Below, piece by piece: positions 50,508-59,666 of a DNA stretch of 64,000 bases (its first letter is position 1; every line of letters begins with the position of its first letter). Below the pieces are notes generated by a model, which worked only from the letters and a program-made list of their open reading frames with translations, was not told where the DNA came from and ran no database searches. A program made the position numbers and the translations under genes. The DNA comes from Bartonella queenslandensis (GTDB lineage Bacteria; Pseudomonadota; Alphaproteobacteria; Rhizobiales; Rhizobiaceae): positions 271,126-335,125 of the forward strand of contig NZ_NAAI01000002.1 of assembly GCF_018155095.1 (NCBI RefSeq), read 5' to 3'.

Positions 50508-51105
50508 AAGATATTGATTTATATAGATAATCTAGCGTTATTCATATTGAATGAGAGTCCCGAATAACGTAAGATTCTCTCATTTCAAACCTGCTTATCT
50601 TGAATCAATAAAAACCACTCCCTTGCACGTTATAAGCGGGATGAGTGTGTGGATAAAATTTGTATAAGAAAGGACTAAAAATGGCTCTTATGAACCGTCT
50701 TAAGTGCCAAGATCTGTCACAACACCTACGGGCTGGCAAATATAATGATGGGGCTGGCTTGTTACTTCATAAGCGTAAAGATGGAAGTACTCAATGGATT
50801 TTACGGTATACCCTTCACGGGCGCCGTCATGAAATGGGCTTGGGTACCTTAAGAAATGTTTCTTTAAAAAAAGCCCGTGAATTAGCAAATCAATGGCGTT
50901 CTGTTTTACATAAGAGGCATGCCTTGTCTGTAAAGTTTTTCCTATAGTCCACTTGCTTATGATGCGTGCAAGAAAGAGGTTTTGATTGATTCGACTTTTA
51001 TTAATTCGACAGGGAACAGATTTGAAATGAGAGAATTTTACGATATTCAAGGTTCTATTCAATATAAAGAATGCTATATTATTGCTATAAATTAAAGCAT
51101 TGTTG
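50508..51105 (+). mobile_element. Integrase-fragment element with long inverted arms (best-preserved copy)
   Basis: The left arm (50508-50615: ATATTGATTTATATAGATAA, GAATAACGTAAGATTCTCTC, CTTATCTTGAATCAATAAAA) is mirrored by the right arm (about 50985-51105: GATTCGACTTTTATTAATTC, AATGAGAGAATTTTACGATA, CTATTCAATATAAAGAATGC). It encloses an integrase Arm-domain gene. The unit separates bolA from a degenerate copy of its 3' end. Confidence 0.8.
50678..50947 (+). pseudogene. Truncated tyrosine integrase, N-terminal Arm DNA-binding domain
   Basis: An open 89-codon frame (MALMNRLKCQDLSQHLRAGK, then DGAGLLLHKRKDGSTQWILR and GLGTLRNVSLKKARELANQW) matching the DUF4102/Arm-binding domain of phage-type integrases: the DGxGL, W-x-x-RY and SLxxAR marks are present. 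The catalytic R-H-R-Y domain is missing; the frame ends after VLHKRHALSVKFFL. AAAGGA lies upstream of the ATG, so it could still be translated as a small DNA-binding protein. I classify it as a fragment because every full integrase would be 350-400 aa. Confidence 0.75.
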
Positions 51106-51110
51106 TTTTT

Positions 51111-51222
51111 CAGATATGACGCGCGTCGAAATTCATCGAGCGATTTTATCCTTGTTTTAAAAGAAGAGTGAGCGATTTGTGTCTAAACTTTGGCACTTGA
51201 GGTTGAAACGCTTTAATTTTTT
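51111..51222 (+). pseudogene. Displaced degenerate copy of the bolA 3' end
   Basis: GATATGACGCGCGTCGAAAT followed by TCATCGAGCGATTT matches AATATGACACGCGTAGAAAT and TCATCGAGCGATTT at 50168 in bolA. The similarity continues through TGGCACTTGAGGTTGAAACG to the stop and beyond (TTTAATTTTTTT). The encoded MTRVEIHRAI is intact, then frameshifts follow. It lies directly after the right arm of the integrase element. Confidence 0.88.
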
Positions 51223-51235
51223 TGATGAGACATTT

Positions 51236-52204
51236 TTAAGAACGAGGATGGGCCTTTTGATAAATTTCCAACAAATGATCTGTATCGACATGGGTATAGG
51301 TTTGTGTGGTGGAAAGACTAGCGTGTCCAAGAAGTTCTTGAATTGTTCGCAAATCTCCTCCCCGTGATAAAAGATGGGTGGCAAAAGAATGGCGCAGTGT
51401 ATGAGGGGTGGCCGTTTCTGGTAACCCGAGACTTGTCCGTAAATTGCGGACGGTTTTCTGGATAATGGCGGGCTGTAGGGGACCACCTCGCGCACCACGA
51501 AAGAGAGGTTGGTTTTCTATTAAAGGATATGGGCAACATTTGAGATAATTTTGTACGGCTTCGTAAACAATTTTGATGAGAGGAACAAGGCGTGTTTTGC
51601 CTCCTTTTCCTGTTATGAATAAACTTGTTTTTTTAGGATCAGAAAATTGTTCTGGTGTGAGGCTTAAGGCTTCTGATATGCGCATTCCACAGCCATAGAG
51701 AAGCATGAGGACAGCAGCATTACGAGCGTTAATCCAAGGTTCGTTTTCTCGTTGATTTTCTTGTTTAACGACGCGGAGAGCTGATGGTATCGCTAAAGGT
51801 TTTGGAAGCGATTTTGGATGTTTAGGGCTTCGGATCAGTTGAGCAGCGGGAATATTGACGATTCCTTCGCGGGATAGATATTTGAAAAAAGAACGGATGC
51901 CTGCTACCCCGCGGCTTAAAGAGCGAGCACTGATATTGTTTGTACGTCGATAAGCAAGATAAGCACGCAAGTCACTGACACGTAAATGAGCAAGATCTGT
52001 AAGGGTTGGTGCTTGATTGAAGTGTTGACAGAGAAAAGATAAAAATTGTCGCGTATCACGTTCATAGGCTTGCGCTGTTTGTGCGGACATACGGCGTGTT
52101 TTTACAAGACACTCTAACCAGCTTTCCCTTGCGGTTAAAACCGCAGGGGCTGCTGGAATGAGAGGACTATTTTCATCTTTTCTTTTGTCGTTTTTGATGG
52201 ACAT
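51236..52204 (-). CDS. xerC: Tyrosine recombinase XerC
   Basis: A 322-aa chromosome-dimer recombinase acting with XerD at dif. The N-terminal SAM-like core-binding domain (SWLECLVKTRRMSAQTAQAY) precedes the catalytic domain with Arg in YGCGMRISEALSLTPEQF, Lys in ITGKGGKTRLVPL, the H-x-x-R in PHTLRHSFATHLLSRGGDLR, the second His in ELLGHASLSTTQTYTHV and the nucleophile Tyr there. It is complete and of housekeeping type. It follows the SapC gene by 3 bases on the same strand and is convergent with bolA. Confidence 0.93.
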   Translation of the reverse strand: MSIKNDKRKDENSPLIPAAPAVLTARESWLECLVKTRRMSAQTAQAYERDTRQFLSFLCQHFNQAPTLTDLAHLRVSDLRAYLAYRRTNNISARSLSRGVAGIRSFFKYLSREGIVNIPAAQLIRSPKHPKSLPKPLAIPSALRVVKQENQRENEPWINARNAAVLMLLYGCGMRISEALSLTPEQFSDPKKTSLFITGKGGKTRLVPLIKIVYEAVQNYLKCCPYPLIENQPLFRGARGGPLQPAIIQKTVRNLRTSLGLPETATPHTLRHSFATHLLSRGGDLRTIQELLGHASLSTTQTYTHVDTDHLLEIYQKAHPRS

Positions 52205-52207
52205 TAT

Positions 52208-53029
52208 TTAGTTGAGGGTTTCTTTCTTTTTAGATTGTTCATCGTCAGAATGACCATTTTTACTGTCGAGCTTTTCCTCATGATTGATAAGTTGCTTTTC
52301 ACCTTTAAGAGAGAGTATTTTTAAAAGATTATGCGTTGACATCAAATGTGCAAAAATTAATCCTAAAAAGCCGTTTTTATGAAGTTTGGCAAGTTGGCTT
52401 GCTGAGAGTTTGTTCAGTTTTTCTTCATCAACAACCCAAAAATTTTCTAATTGTGCTGAGAGACCTTTATCGTTTTTCACATTGATTGATTTTTGACTGA
52501 GAAGATCCATTTCTACCAACGCATCAATAAATTCAGAGGTTTTCTCCATAGCGATTTTAAAACTTTCAAGAAAACGAATACGTTCTTCCATAAAAGGAGA
52601 AATAGAACCATCGGAATTAAAAAGTTCTGTTCCCGCAACTTCATTAAACATCCCTGACTGTTGATCAAAGCAAACAGAAAGTTCTTTTTCATTGCTCAGT
52701 TGTGCCAAAACAAAAGGATAGCGACGGACAAAAGCTGGAACATAAGTATTGTTTTTCCAACTTTTATCAGAGGCTATATAGTCATTTTCGTCGTTAGAAA
52801 GACCAACAAGAGCAGCGGATGTATAGTGCCGTTTTTTTTGTTCATCTTCGGCGCACATAAACAAAATAGGATAGTCTAGTGCTGCTTGAAAGTATTCAGT
52901 ACTTGCTAAAGGAACCCAGTGCGTATCTTTAGCAAAAGACATATCACTTGGAGGGGCAAATTTTAGGTTTTTATGGGAAACTTTATTGATTGGCGTGATA
53001 TCTTTGTAAAATAGCATAATATTTGCCAT
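52208..53029 (-). CDS. SapC family protein
   Basis: A 273-aa protein of the SapC family (PF07277), originally linked with S-layer proteins in Campylobacter. Family marks are HWVPLASTEYFQAALDYPIL, PAFVRRYPFVLAQLSNEKE, LFNSDGSISPFMEERIRFLE and FWVVDEEKLNKLSASQLAKL. No signal peptide is evident and the molecular role is unknown. The charged C-terminal tail is variable. ATG at 53029 or a second one four codons later could start it. It probably shares a transcript with xerC. Confidence 0.88.
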   Translation of the reverse strand: MANIMLFYKDITPINKVSHKNLKFAPPSDMSFAKDTHWVPLASTEYFQAALDYPILFMCAEDEQKKRHYTSAALVGLSNDENDYIASDKSWKNNTYVPAFVRRYPFVLAQLSNEKELSVCFDQQSGMFNEVAGTELFNSDGSISPFMEERIRFLESFKIAMEKTSEFIDALVEMDLLSQKSINVKNDKGLSAQLENFWVVDEEKLNKLSASQLAKLHKNGFLGLIFAHLMSTHNLLKILSLKGEKQLINHEEKLDSKNGHSDDEQSKKKETLN

Positions 53030-53160
53030 AAGACTTTCTCCTTTATTAATTTGTTTTTGTTACCAAGAAAAGTCTTTTGAGAAGATTGTTTCATAAGGCA
53101 ACAAGATTGAATAGAAATGATTAAGATTGAGGGTTCATTTTTGAGAGATAATATTTTTGC

Positions 53161-53706
53161 ATGAAGTATAATAAAGAAAAGCTTAAAAATAAAGTCTATC
53201 TTGCCATTATTGGTATGCCTCATGGTATAAGAGGGGATGTTTTTGTTAAAATTCTAAGTGCCGATCCACAGCGCTTCAAATCTTACGGGACTCTTTATGA
53301 TGATATGGGGCGTTCTTATGAAATTTTAACTCTTCGCATACAAAAAAATAACGCGATTGTCCGTTTTAAAGGGGTGGAAAATCGTAATGCTGCTGAGTCT
53401 TTAAAAGGTATTCGCCTTTATGTGATGCGTGATCAATTGATTGATGATTTGATGGAAGATGAGTTTTATCAAGTCGATTTAATAGGCTTGTGTGTGCAAG
53501 AATATGGGGGAAAAGTTTTAGGTGAAGTGTGCGGTTTTTATAATTTCGGGGCTGGTGATTTGCTTGAAATACGTTTGAATATAGGTAAAAGAGTCCTTAT
53601 TCCTTTTAGTAAGGTGGCGGTACCAGAAATTTGTATAGATTCTGGTTTCCTTATTGTTAATCCCATGGCCGCTGGCCTGAGCGATGGGCGAGAAAGTGAT
53701 CAATGA
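53161..53706 (+). CDS. rimM: Ribosome maturation factor RimM
   Basis: A 181-aa protein with the RimM N-terminal domain (YLAIIGMPHGIRGDVFVKIL and VRFKGVENRNAAESLKGIRL) and the PRC-barrel domain (DEFYQVDLIGLCVQEYGGKV, then VLIPFSKVAVPEI). It assists 30S head maturation by binding S19. It normally follows rpsP; here rpsP is about 20 kb upstream. It stands 287 bases before trmD, a spacing longer than the usual overlap. Confidence 0.94.
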   Translation: MKYNKEKLKNKVYLAIIGMPHGIRGDVFVKILSADPQRFKSYGTLYDDMGRSYEILTLRIQKNNAIVRFKGVENRNAAESLKGIRLYVMRDQLIDDLMEDEFYQVDLIGLCVQEYGGKVLGEVCGFYNFGAGDLLEIRLNIGKRVLIPFSKVAVPEICIDSGFLIVNPMAAGLSDGRESDQ

Positions 53707-53993
53707 GAAAATGGCTTGAATCTAAAAAAAATAAAAAATGGAAAATATTAAAAAGGCAAGTGATTCAAAGAGGAGGGGGTTTGGTGTTTTGATTTCTAAA
53801 TGTTTTTTGGACTTTTAGAGGGGACGTGGAAGGGATAGTCTTTATTTTAAAGTGTAAGTATTGAAGAGAGGGATAGGATCGAATATGGCTGCAGAGAGAA
53901 GAGATTTATGTTAACGCTATAGCGTTATTTGGGTCCGGTTTGTGCTGTTTTTGCTAAGAGTCTGTTTAAGAAAATGAGGATGAAAAAATAAAA

Positions 53994-54692
53994 ATGAAAT
54001 TTCAGACGCGCGTTTTAACTCTTTATCCTGAAATGTTTCCTGGTTTTTTAGGATATTCTTTAGCAGGGCAAGCTTTAGAACGCGGAATCTGGTCACTGGA
54101 GACAGTGCAGATTAGAGATTTTGCTTTGGATAAACACCATAGCGTTGATGATACACCTGCTGGTGGGGGGGCTGGTATGGTGATGCGGGCCGATGTATTG
54201 GCAGCTGCGCTTGATCATTGTCCACAGGATTCGCCAAGACTATTGATGAGTCCACGTGGGCGCCCTTTTGATCAAGCTTATGCGCGTCGTTTGGCTGACG
54301 ATTCAGGCATAACATTGGTTTGTGGACGTTTTGAAGGCGTTGATGAGCGAGTCATAGAAGCACGGGAATTAGAGGAAGTCTCTATTGGTGATTATATTCT
54401 TTCAGGGGGTGAAACCGCCGCGTTGGTTATCTTAGATGCTATTATACGTCTTCTCCCCGGTGTGATGGGGAATAAAGCTTCTGCAAAGTGTGAAAGTTTT
54501 GAAAATGGTTTGTTGGAACATCCGCAATACACGCGTCCTTCTCTTTTCGAAGGACGTGAGATTCCGCCCGTGTTAACCTCAGGTCATCACAAGGCGATTG
54601 CAGATTGGCGTCAAAGCCAAGCCGAATTGTTAACACGTCAACGTCGTCCTGATCTTTATGCGCGTTATGATAAAAATCGTCAGAAAACTTGA
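53994..54692 (+). CDS. trmD: tRNA (guanine-N1)-methyltransferase TrmD
   Basis: A 232-aa SPOUT methyltransferase that makes m1G37 in tRNA to prevent frameshifting. It shows [18 protein letters not shown] at the N-terminus, the trefoil-knot SAM site [38 protein letters not shown], and the conserved [35 protein letters not shown] is also conserved. Length matches the family. Confidence 0.96.
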   Translation: MKFQTRVLTLYPEMFPGFLGYSLAGQALERGIWSLETVQIRDFALDKHHSVDDTPAGGGAGMVMRADVLAAALDHCPQDSPRLLMSPRGRPFDQAYARRLADDSGITLVCGRFEGVDERVIEARELEEVSIGDYILSGGETAALVILDAIIRLLPGVMGNKASAKCESFENGLLEHPQYTRPSLFEGREIPPVLTSGHHKAIADWRQSQAELLTRQRRPDLYARYDKNRQKT

Positions 54693-54721
54693 TTCATATG
54701 ATAAGGTGGTGTATGGCATGG

Positions 54722-54743
54722 CTCTCTTTTTTAGAGAGTTTTT
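54722..54743 (+). terminator. Terminator after trmD
   Basis: CTCTCT and AGAGAG pair around a short T/A loop, followed by TTTTT. The stem is short, so it may be leaky and let rplS be read through. Confidence 0.55.
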
Positions 54744-54902
54744 AATAAAAGGTTTTCTGTAATTCCAAAATTAAAATGAAGGAATGGTGTATTCGCTCCT
54801 GTGTAAGGCATAGCCTAAAGAGCATCTTATTTGTAGTACAAGGCTTTTTGGGTAAGAGTTGAGCGCTCTGACTGTTCGATAAAAAACATGAAGGATAAAA
54901 AG

Positions 54903-55343
54903 ATGAATATTATCGCACAGCTTGAAGCTGAACAATGTGCAAAAATTGAAGAAAAACGCCAATTTCCAGCCTTTAAACCAGGAGATACAGTCCGTGTCAT
55001 GGTGCGTGTGACGGAAGGTACGCGGACACGTGTTCAGGCTTATGAAGGGGTTTGTATTGCGCGTTCAGGTGGCGGGTTGAATGAGACTTTTACAGTCCGC
55101 AAGATTTCTTATGGTGAAGGAGTGGAACGGGTATTTCCTGTTTATTCACCTTTGATTGAAGCTGTTGAGCTGGTGCGTCGTGGTAAAGTACGTCGGGCAA
55201 AACTCTATTATCTTCGTGGTTTGAGAGGTAAAGCTGCTCGTATTGCTGAAAAGAGAGATTATCGAAAAAAAGATGAAAAGGGCGTTGAGAGAGTAGAAAC
55301 AACCCCTGTAAGCGCAAATGTTGAAACGCAAATTGCTGAGTAA
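54903..55343 (+). CDS. rplS: 50S ribosomal protein L19
   Basis: A 146-aa protein with the L19 signatures [71 protein letters not shown] and [21 protein letters not shown] choose the ATG at 54903, because family members begin MNIIxQLE and AAGGA at 54891-54896 fits that start; five further codons precede it in the open frame. The C-terminal acidic tail ([16 protein letters not shown]) is a variable extension. Confidence 0.95.
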   Translation: MNIIAQLEAEQCAKIEEKRQFPAFKPGDTVRVMVRVTEGTRTRVQAYEGVCIARSGGGLNETFTVRKISYGEGVERVFPVYSPLIEAVELVRRGKVRRAKLYYLRGLRGKAARIAEKRDYRKKDEKGVERVETTPVSANVETQIAE

Positions 55344-55369
55344 AAATTATATCGTTAAACTTTATACAA

Positions 55370-55395
55370 AAGCGGCTTTTATGCCGCTTAATTTG
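55370..55395 (+). terminator. Terminator after rplS
   Basis: AAGCGGC and GCCGCTT form a perfect 7-bp stem around TTTTAT, followed by AATTTGTG. The trailing T-run is weak. Confidence 0.65.
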
Positions 55396-55820
55396 TGTCT
55401 TTTATGATTCGTTTTGTCATTGATAAAGGCCTAGAGGGGATGTGAAAATGTTTAATCTATCTAAATTTTGTCTCTTTTTTTATTCTTAATAATGGGTGAG
55501 GGGCAGGATATCATTGCACATGTCGTGGATATTCAAACGGAATAAGTATCGTTTGAAAAAATGTCTGTTTGTATTTGAGAAAAGATTTTAGACCTTTGAC
55601 GTGAAGATAAAAGTGTATTAGATTAAGGCGAGTTTTGCGGATCATATCCGTGGAGTAATCGGTTTTTTTATGCGTGACCTTTAATCCGTTATTTGAGACA
55701 ACCGACCTGTAATATCGGTATCTTGAGATGCCAAACAAGTGAAAACGAGAGAGTATGTTTAGTCGTTTTGTGCGAATTTTCTCGTTCATTGCGGTTGCCA
55801 AAACCAGGTCAGGATATTTT
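55396..55820. other. Spacer upstream of sdhC (promoter region)
   Basis: About 425 bases holding the presumed sdhCDAB promoter. An open frame from 55755 runs in phase into sdhC, adding MFSRFVRIFSFIAVAKTRSG and two more residues, but this is not a family feature. No operator box is convincing. Confidence 0.4.
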
Positions 55821-56222
55821 ATGACAGAGACAACTAGGATCAAAGAACGCCCTCGTTCCCCTCATATCAGTATTTATCGTTGGACAATTACTATGGCCAT
55901 GTCCATTGCGCACCGCATTACGGGTATGGCCCTTTATGTTGGAACGGTTTTTCTTGCTGTTTGGTTAATTGCTATTGCGTGTGGCGAAGAGACATTTAGA
56001 ACAGTTTATGAAATTTATAGTTCTTGGTTTGGATTGTGTATTTTGTTTCTTTATACTTTGGCAGGGGTTCATCACATGGTTGGCGGTGTTCGCCACATCG
56101 TTTGGGATCTGAAGCCTTGCCTTTTGGAAAAAGAAAAGGCAACAGTCACGGCTTGGGCGACAGTGTTTATTTCTCTTATTGTTACTTTTGCGATTTGGAT
56201 TGTTGGATATACCGTTGTTTAA
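55821..56222 (+). CDS. sdhC: Succinate dehydrogenase cytochrome b556 subunit
   Basis: A 133-aa inner-membrane subunit of complex II with three membrane helices. Family marks are RPRSPHISIYRWTITMAMSI, AHRITGMALYVG and the haem-ligand region HHMVGGVRHIVWDLKPCLLE. I start it at ATG 55821 (MTETTRIKERPRSPH) after CAGGA; the longer frame from 55755 is less likely. It anchors SdhA/SdhB and helps form the quinone site. First gene of sdhCDAB. Confidence 0.93.
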   Translation: MTETTRIKERPRSPHISIYRWTITMAMSIAHRITGMALYVGTVFLAVWLIAIACGEETFRTVYEIYSSWFGLCILFLYTLAGVHHMVGGVRHIVWDLKPCLLEKEKATVTAWATVFISLIVTFAIWIVGYTVV

Positions 56223-56240
56223 CTGGGGGTGAAAAGAGAT

Positions 56241-56627
56241 ATGAAAAAAGATTTTCGAACGGAACTTGGAAAAGTACGGGGGCGTGGAAGTGCTCATGAA
56301 GGAACAGAGCATTTTTGGCTAGAGCGTTTGACAGGCTTTATCAATCTACCACTTTTGACATTTTTGATTGTTCTTATTCTTTCGCTTGTAGGAAAGGATT
56401 ATACTATTGTGCGTGCAAGACTTGCACATCCTATTGTTGCTATTTTGATGGGATTGATGACTTTTTCACTCCTTTATCATATGAAACTTGGTATGCAGGT
56501 GGTGATTGAAGATTATATTCCACGCGAAGGTTTTCGGTTATTCTTTTTGATATTAAATATTTTGTTTTGTTTTTTCATAGGTGGTGTCATTATTTTTTCT
56601 CTTTTGAAAATTGCATTAGGGGGTTAA
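56241..56627 (+). CDS. sdhD: Succinate dehydrogenase membrane anchor subunit
   Basis: A 128-aa membrane protein with three helices: LTGFINLPLLTFLIVLILSL, PIVAILMGLMTFSLLYHMKL and FRLFFLILNILFCFFIGGVI. The N-terminal GKVRGRGSAHEGTEHFWLER is the alphaproteobacterial SdhD signature, with the His of LLYHMKLG as likely haem ligand. ATG 56241 and GTG 56229 are both usable starts; I prefer the ATG. It follows sdhC by 18 bases and precedes sdhA by 6. Confidence 0.92.
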   Translation: MKKDFRTELGKVRGRGSAHEGTEHFWLERLTGFINLPLLTFLIVLILSLVGKDYTIVRARLAHPIVAILMGLMTFSLLYHMKLGMQVVIEDYIPREGFRLFFLILNILFCFFIGGVIIFSLLKIALGG

Positions 56628-56633
56628 ACAAAT

Positions 56634-58478
56634 ATGGCGGGTACAAGGTCATCTTTGGGCACTAGAGCAGGTAATGCCCCTTATTGCACTGTAGATCATA
56701 AATTTGATGTTGTTGTTGTTGGGGCCGGTGGTGCAGGATTACGTGCAACACTGGGTATGGCAGAACAAGGATTAAAGACAGCTTGTATTACGAAGGTTTT
56801 TCCAACGCGCTCACACACGGTTGCAGCACAAGGGGGGATTGCCGCATCGCTTTCAAATATGGGACCTGACAATTGGCAGTGGCATTTATATGATACCGTG
56901 AAAGGTTCTGACTGGTTGGGCGATACCGATGCAATGGAATATTTGGTGCGTAATGCACCCGCTGCTGTATATGAATTAGAGCATTATGGCGTTCCTTTTT
57001 CGCGAACGCAAGAAGGCAAAATTTATCAACGTCCTTTTGGTGGACATACGACACAATTTGGTGAAGGTCCACCTGTTCAGCGTACTTGCGCAGCCGCTGA
57101 TCGTACAGGACATGCTATTTTGCATACCCTTTATGGACAAAGCTTAAAGCATAATGCGCAATTTTTTATCGAATATTTTGCACTCGATCTCATCATGACG
57201 GATGGGGTGTGCACGGGGGTTGTGGCGTGGAATCTCGATGATGGTACCATACACCGTTTTTCTGCCAAAATGGTGGTTCTTGCAACGGGTGGTTATGGAC
57301 GTGCTTATTTTTCTGCGACATCGGCGCATACTTGTACGGGTGATGGTGGTGGAATGATCGCACGGACTGGATTACCACTTCAGGATATGGAATTTGTGCA
57401 ATTCCATCCGACAGGAATTTATGGCTCTGGCTGTCTCATTACAGAAGGAGCTCGTGGTGAGGGAGGCTATTTAATCAATTCTGAAGGTGAACGCTTTATG
57501 GAGCGCTATGCACCTTCCTTTAAGGATTTAGCTTCACGTGATTTGGTTTCACGTTGTATCACGCTTGAAATTCGTGAAGGGCGTGGCGTTGGACCTAAGA
57601 AGGATCATATTCATTTGGTTCTCAATCATATTGATCCTGCAATCTTGCACGAGCGTTTACCAGGGATTTCAGAATCAGCACGCATATTTGCAGGGGTGGA
57701 TGTAACAAAAGAACCTATCCCCATTTTGCCAACGGTTCATTATAACATGGGGGGAATTCCTACCAACTACTACGGAGAAGTTCTTAATCCAACAGCTGAT
57801 TCGCCTGATCGTATTCAACCAGGGCTGATGGCGGTAGGAGAAGCAGGATGTGCTTCTGTTCATGGAGCTAACCGCTTGGGATCAAACTCATTGATTGATC
57901 TTGTGGTCTTCGGGCGCGCTGCTGCTATTCGCGCGGGTGAAGTTATTGATCGGAATGCTGAAATTCCACCTTTGAATGAAGAAGCGGTTGATGAAATTAT
58001 GGCCCGTTTTGATCGTTTGCGTTTTGCACAAGGAGCCATACCAACAGCCGTATTGCGTGAAAAAATGCAGCGCACGATGCAAGAAGATGCAGCAGTCTTC
58101 CGTACAGAAGATTCTTTGAAACAGGGTTGTCAACGGATGAATAAAATCTGGGGGGAATTCTCTGATATTAAAGTCACAGATCGCTCTCTGATATGGAATT
58201 CTGATTTGGTTGAAACATTAGAGCTTGAAAATCTCATGGCGAATGCAATCATGACTGTTCATTCTGCTGAAGCACGTTTAGAAAGCCGTGGCGCTCACGC
58301 TCGTGAAGATTATCCAGAGCGTGATGATAAAAATTGGCGAAAACATACGCTTTCATATTTGTCAAAAGAAGGTAAGGTTACTTTATCCTATCGACCTGTC
58401 CATGTGGACCCATTAACATCTGAAGCTGATGGTGGGATCGATTTAAAGCGTATTGCACCTAAAAAACGGGTTTATTAA
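56634..58478 (+). CDS. sdhA: Succinate dehydrogenase flavoprotein subunit
   Basis: A 614-aa catalytic subunit that oxidises succinate to fumarate. The FAD fold begins [20 protein letters not shown]; the flavin-linking His is in [17 protein letters not shown]. The active site shows [20 protein letters not shown] and [16 protein letters not shown]. The C-terminal [18 protein letters not shown] is also conserved. Length is standard. It probably needs the SDHAF4-like protein at 33.5 kb for maturation. Confidence 0.97.
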   Translation: MAGTRSSLGTRAGNAPYCTVDHKFDVVVVGAGGAGLRATLGMAEQGLKTACITKVFPTRSHTVAAQGGIAASLSNMGPDNWQWHLYDTVKGSDWLGDTDAMEYLVRNAPAAVYELEHYGVPFSRTQEGKIYQRPFGGHTTQFGEGPPVQRTCAAADRTGHAILHTLYGQSLKHNAQFFIEYFALDLIMTDGVCTGVVAWNLDDGTIHRFSAKMVVLATGGYGRAYFSATSAHTCTGDGGGMIARTGLPLQDMEFVQFHPTGIYGSGCLITEGARGEGGYLINSEGERFMERYAPSFKDLASRDLVSRCITLEIREGRGVGPKKDHIHLVLNHIDPAILHERLPGISESARIFAGVDVTKEPIPILPTVHYNMGGIPTNYYGEVLNPTADSPDRIQPGLMAVGEAGCASVHGANRLGSNSLIDLVVFGRAAAIRAGEVIDRNAEIPPLNEEAVDEIMARFDRLRFAQGAIPTAVLREKMQRTMQEDAAVFRTEDSLKQGCQRMNKIWGEFSDIKVTDRSLIWNSDLVETLELENLMANAIMTVHSAEARLESRGAHAREDYPERDDKNWRKHTLSYLSKEGKVTLSYRPVHVDPLTSEADGGIDLKRIAPKKRVY

Positions 58479-58492
58479 GGGGAGAATGAAAT

Positions 58493-59272
58493 ATGGTACA
58501 AATTAAGCTTCCCAAAAATTCTCAAGTAAAACCGGGAAAGGTTTGGCCTAAACCTGAAGGTGCTACAAAGCTGACGGAATTTCACGTGTATCGTTGGTCG
58601 CCTGATGATGAGAAAAATCCTCATCTAGATACTTATTATGTAGATCGTTCTGCTTGTGGTCCTATGATTCTTGATGGGCTTTTATTTATTAAAAATCATA
58701 TTGATCCAACTTTAACACTTCGCCGATCATGCCGTGAAGGTATCTGTGGTTCATGTGCGATGAATATTGATGGGACTAATACGTTGGCGTGTACCAAAGG
58801 TATGGATGATGTAAAACATCCCATTAAGGTCTATCCTTTGCCTTCCATGCCGGTTGTTAAAGATTTGGTTCCTGATTTAAAGCGCTTTTATGCACAACAC
58901 CGTGTCATTGAGCCTTGGTTGCAAACAGTTTCTCCTGAACCTGCAAAAGAGTGGTTACAAAGTCACTCTGATCGCCAAAAAATCGATGGTCTTTATGAGT
59001 GTATTTTATGTGCGTGTTGTCAGACATCATGTCCAAGTTATTGGTGGAACGGTGATCGTTATTTAGGCCCTGCCGTTTTGCTTCAAGCTTATCGCTGGAT
59101 TGCGGATTCACGTGACGAGATGTGCGGTGAACGTCTTGATAATTTAGAAGATCCTTTCCGCCTGTATCGCTGTCATACGATTATGAATTGTACGCAAACT
59201 TGTCCAAAGGGATTAAATCCAGCAAAAGCGATTGCTGAAATTAAAAAACTCATGGTTGAACGCCGCCTTTAA
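58493..59272 (+). CDS. sdhB: Succinate dehydrogenase iron-sulfur subunit
   Basis: A 259-aa protein with three clusters. The [2Fe-2S] ligands are in [18 protein letters not shown] and NTLACTKG. The [4Fe-4S] and [3Fe-4S] ligands are in [20 protein letters not shown] and [20 protein letters not shown]. It passes electrons from SdhA to quinone in SdhCD. GGGGAGAATG-type ribosome-binding sequence precedes ATG 58493. Last gene of the operon; convergent with the trw locus. Confidence 0.97.
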   Translation: MVQIKLPKNSQVKPGKVWPKPEGATKLTEFHVYRWSPDDEKNPHLDTYYVDRSACGPMILDGLLFIKNHIDPTLTLRRSCREGICGSCAMNIDGTNTLACTKGMDDVKHPIKVYPLPSMPVVKDLVPDLKRFYAQHRVIEPWLQTVSPEPAKEWLQSHSDRQKIDGLYECILCACCQTSCPSYWWNGDRYLGPAVLLQAYRWIADSRDEMCGERLDNLEDPFRLYRCHTIMNCTQTCPKGLNPAKAIAEIKKLMVERRL

Positions 59273-59529
59273 AGAATTACTCATGAATGAAAGTAAAGGT
59301 CAAAGTTAGAAATGGTATGTACCTTTAGGAATTTAACCTTTAAGAGTGCATGATCCTCTTATGAGAGTGCCCTGTAACTATAATCATTCTAAAAGCGAAA
59401 TCCCCCCTAAAAATGAAGTCATTCGTGTAGAAAAAATCCTTGCAGTGGCATGGGCTTAAGAAAGCTTAGGGTTTATTTCTATCTTTGCAAAGTAACCAAT
59501 TTTGTCGAAAAAAATCGATAGGTTGCTAT

Positions 59530-59553
59530 ACATTCTATTCTTGAATAGAATGT
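59530..59553. promoter_or_regulatory. Perfect inverted repeat, possible operator or hairpin
   Basis: ACATTCTATTC and GAATAGAATGT are perfect mirror complements separated by TT. No T-run follows, so it is not a standard terminator. It lies 258 bases after sdhB. A protein-binding site is possible but unproven. Confidence 0.35.
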
Positions 59554-59666
59554 GATTTATAGATGTAAAAGCAGAATGATCGTGTATTTATATGAGATTC
59601 TCTTTATCTGAAAACTGTTTGGATAAAAAATATATATTTTGATTACTTAAAATAAGCTTTTGTCTT

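Noticed and set aside
51236..52204. A phage-type integrase beside the integrase-fragment element
   Set aside because: Length, motif set and its position as a complete housekeeping gene fit XerC. It lacks the Arm-binding domain seen in the fragments, so it is unlikely to be their source.
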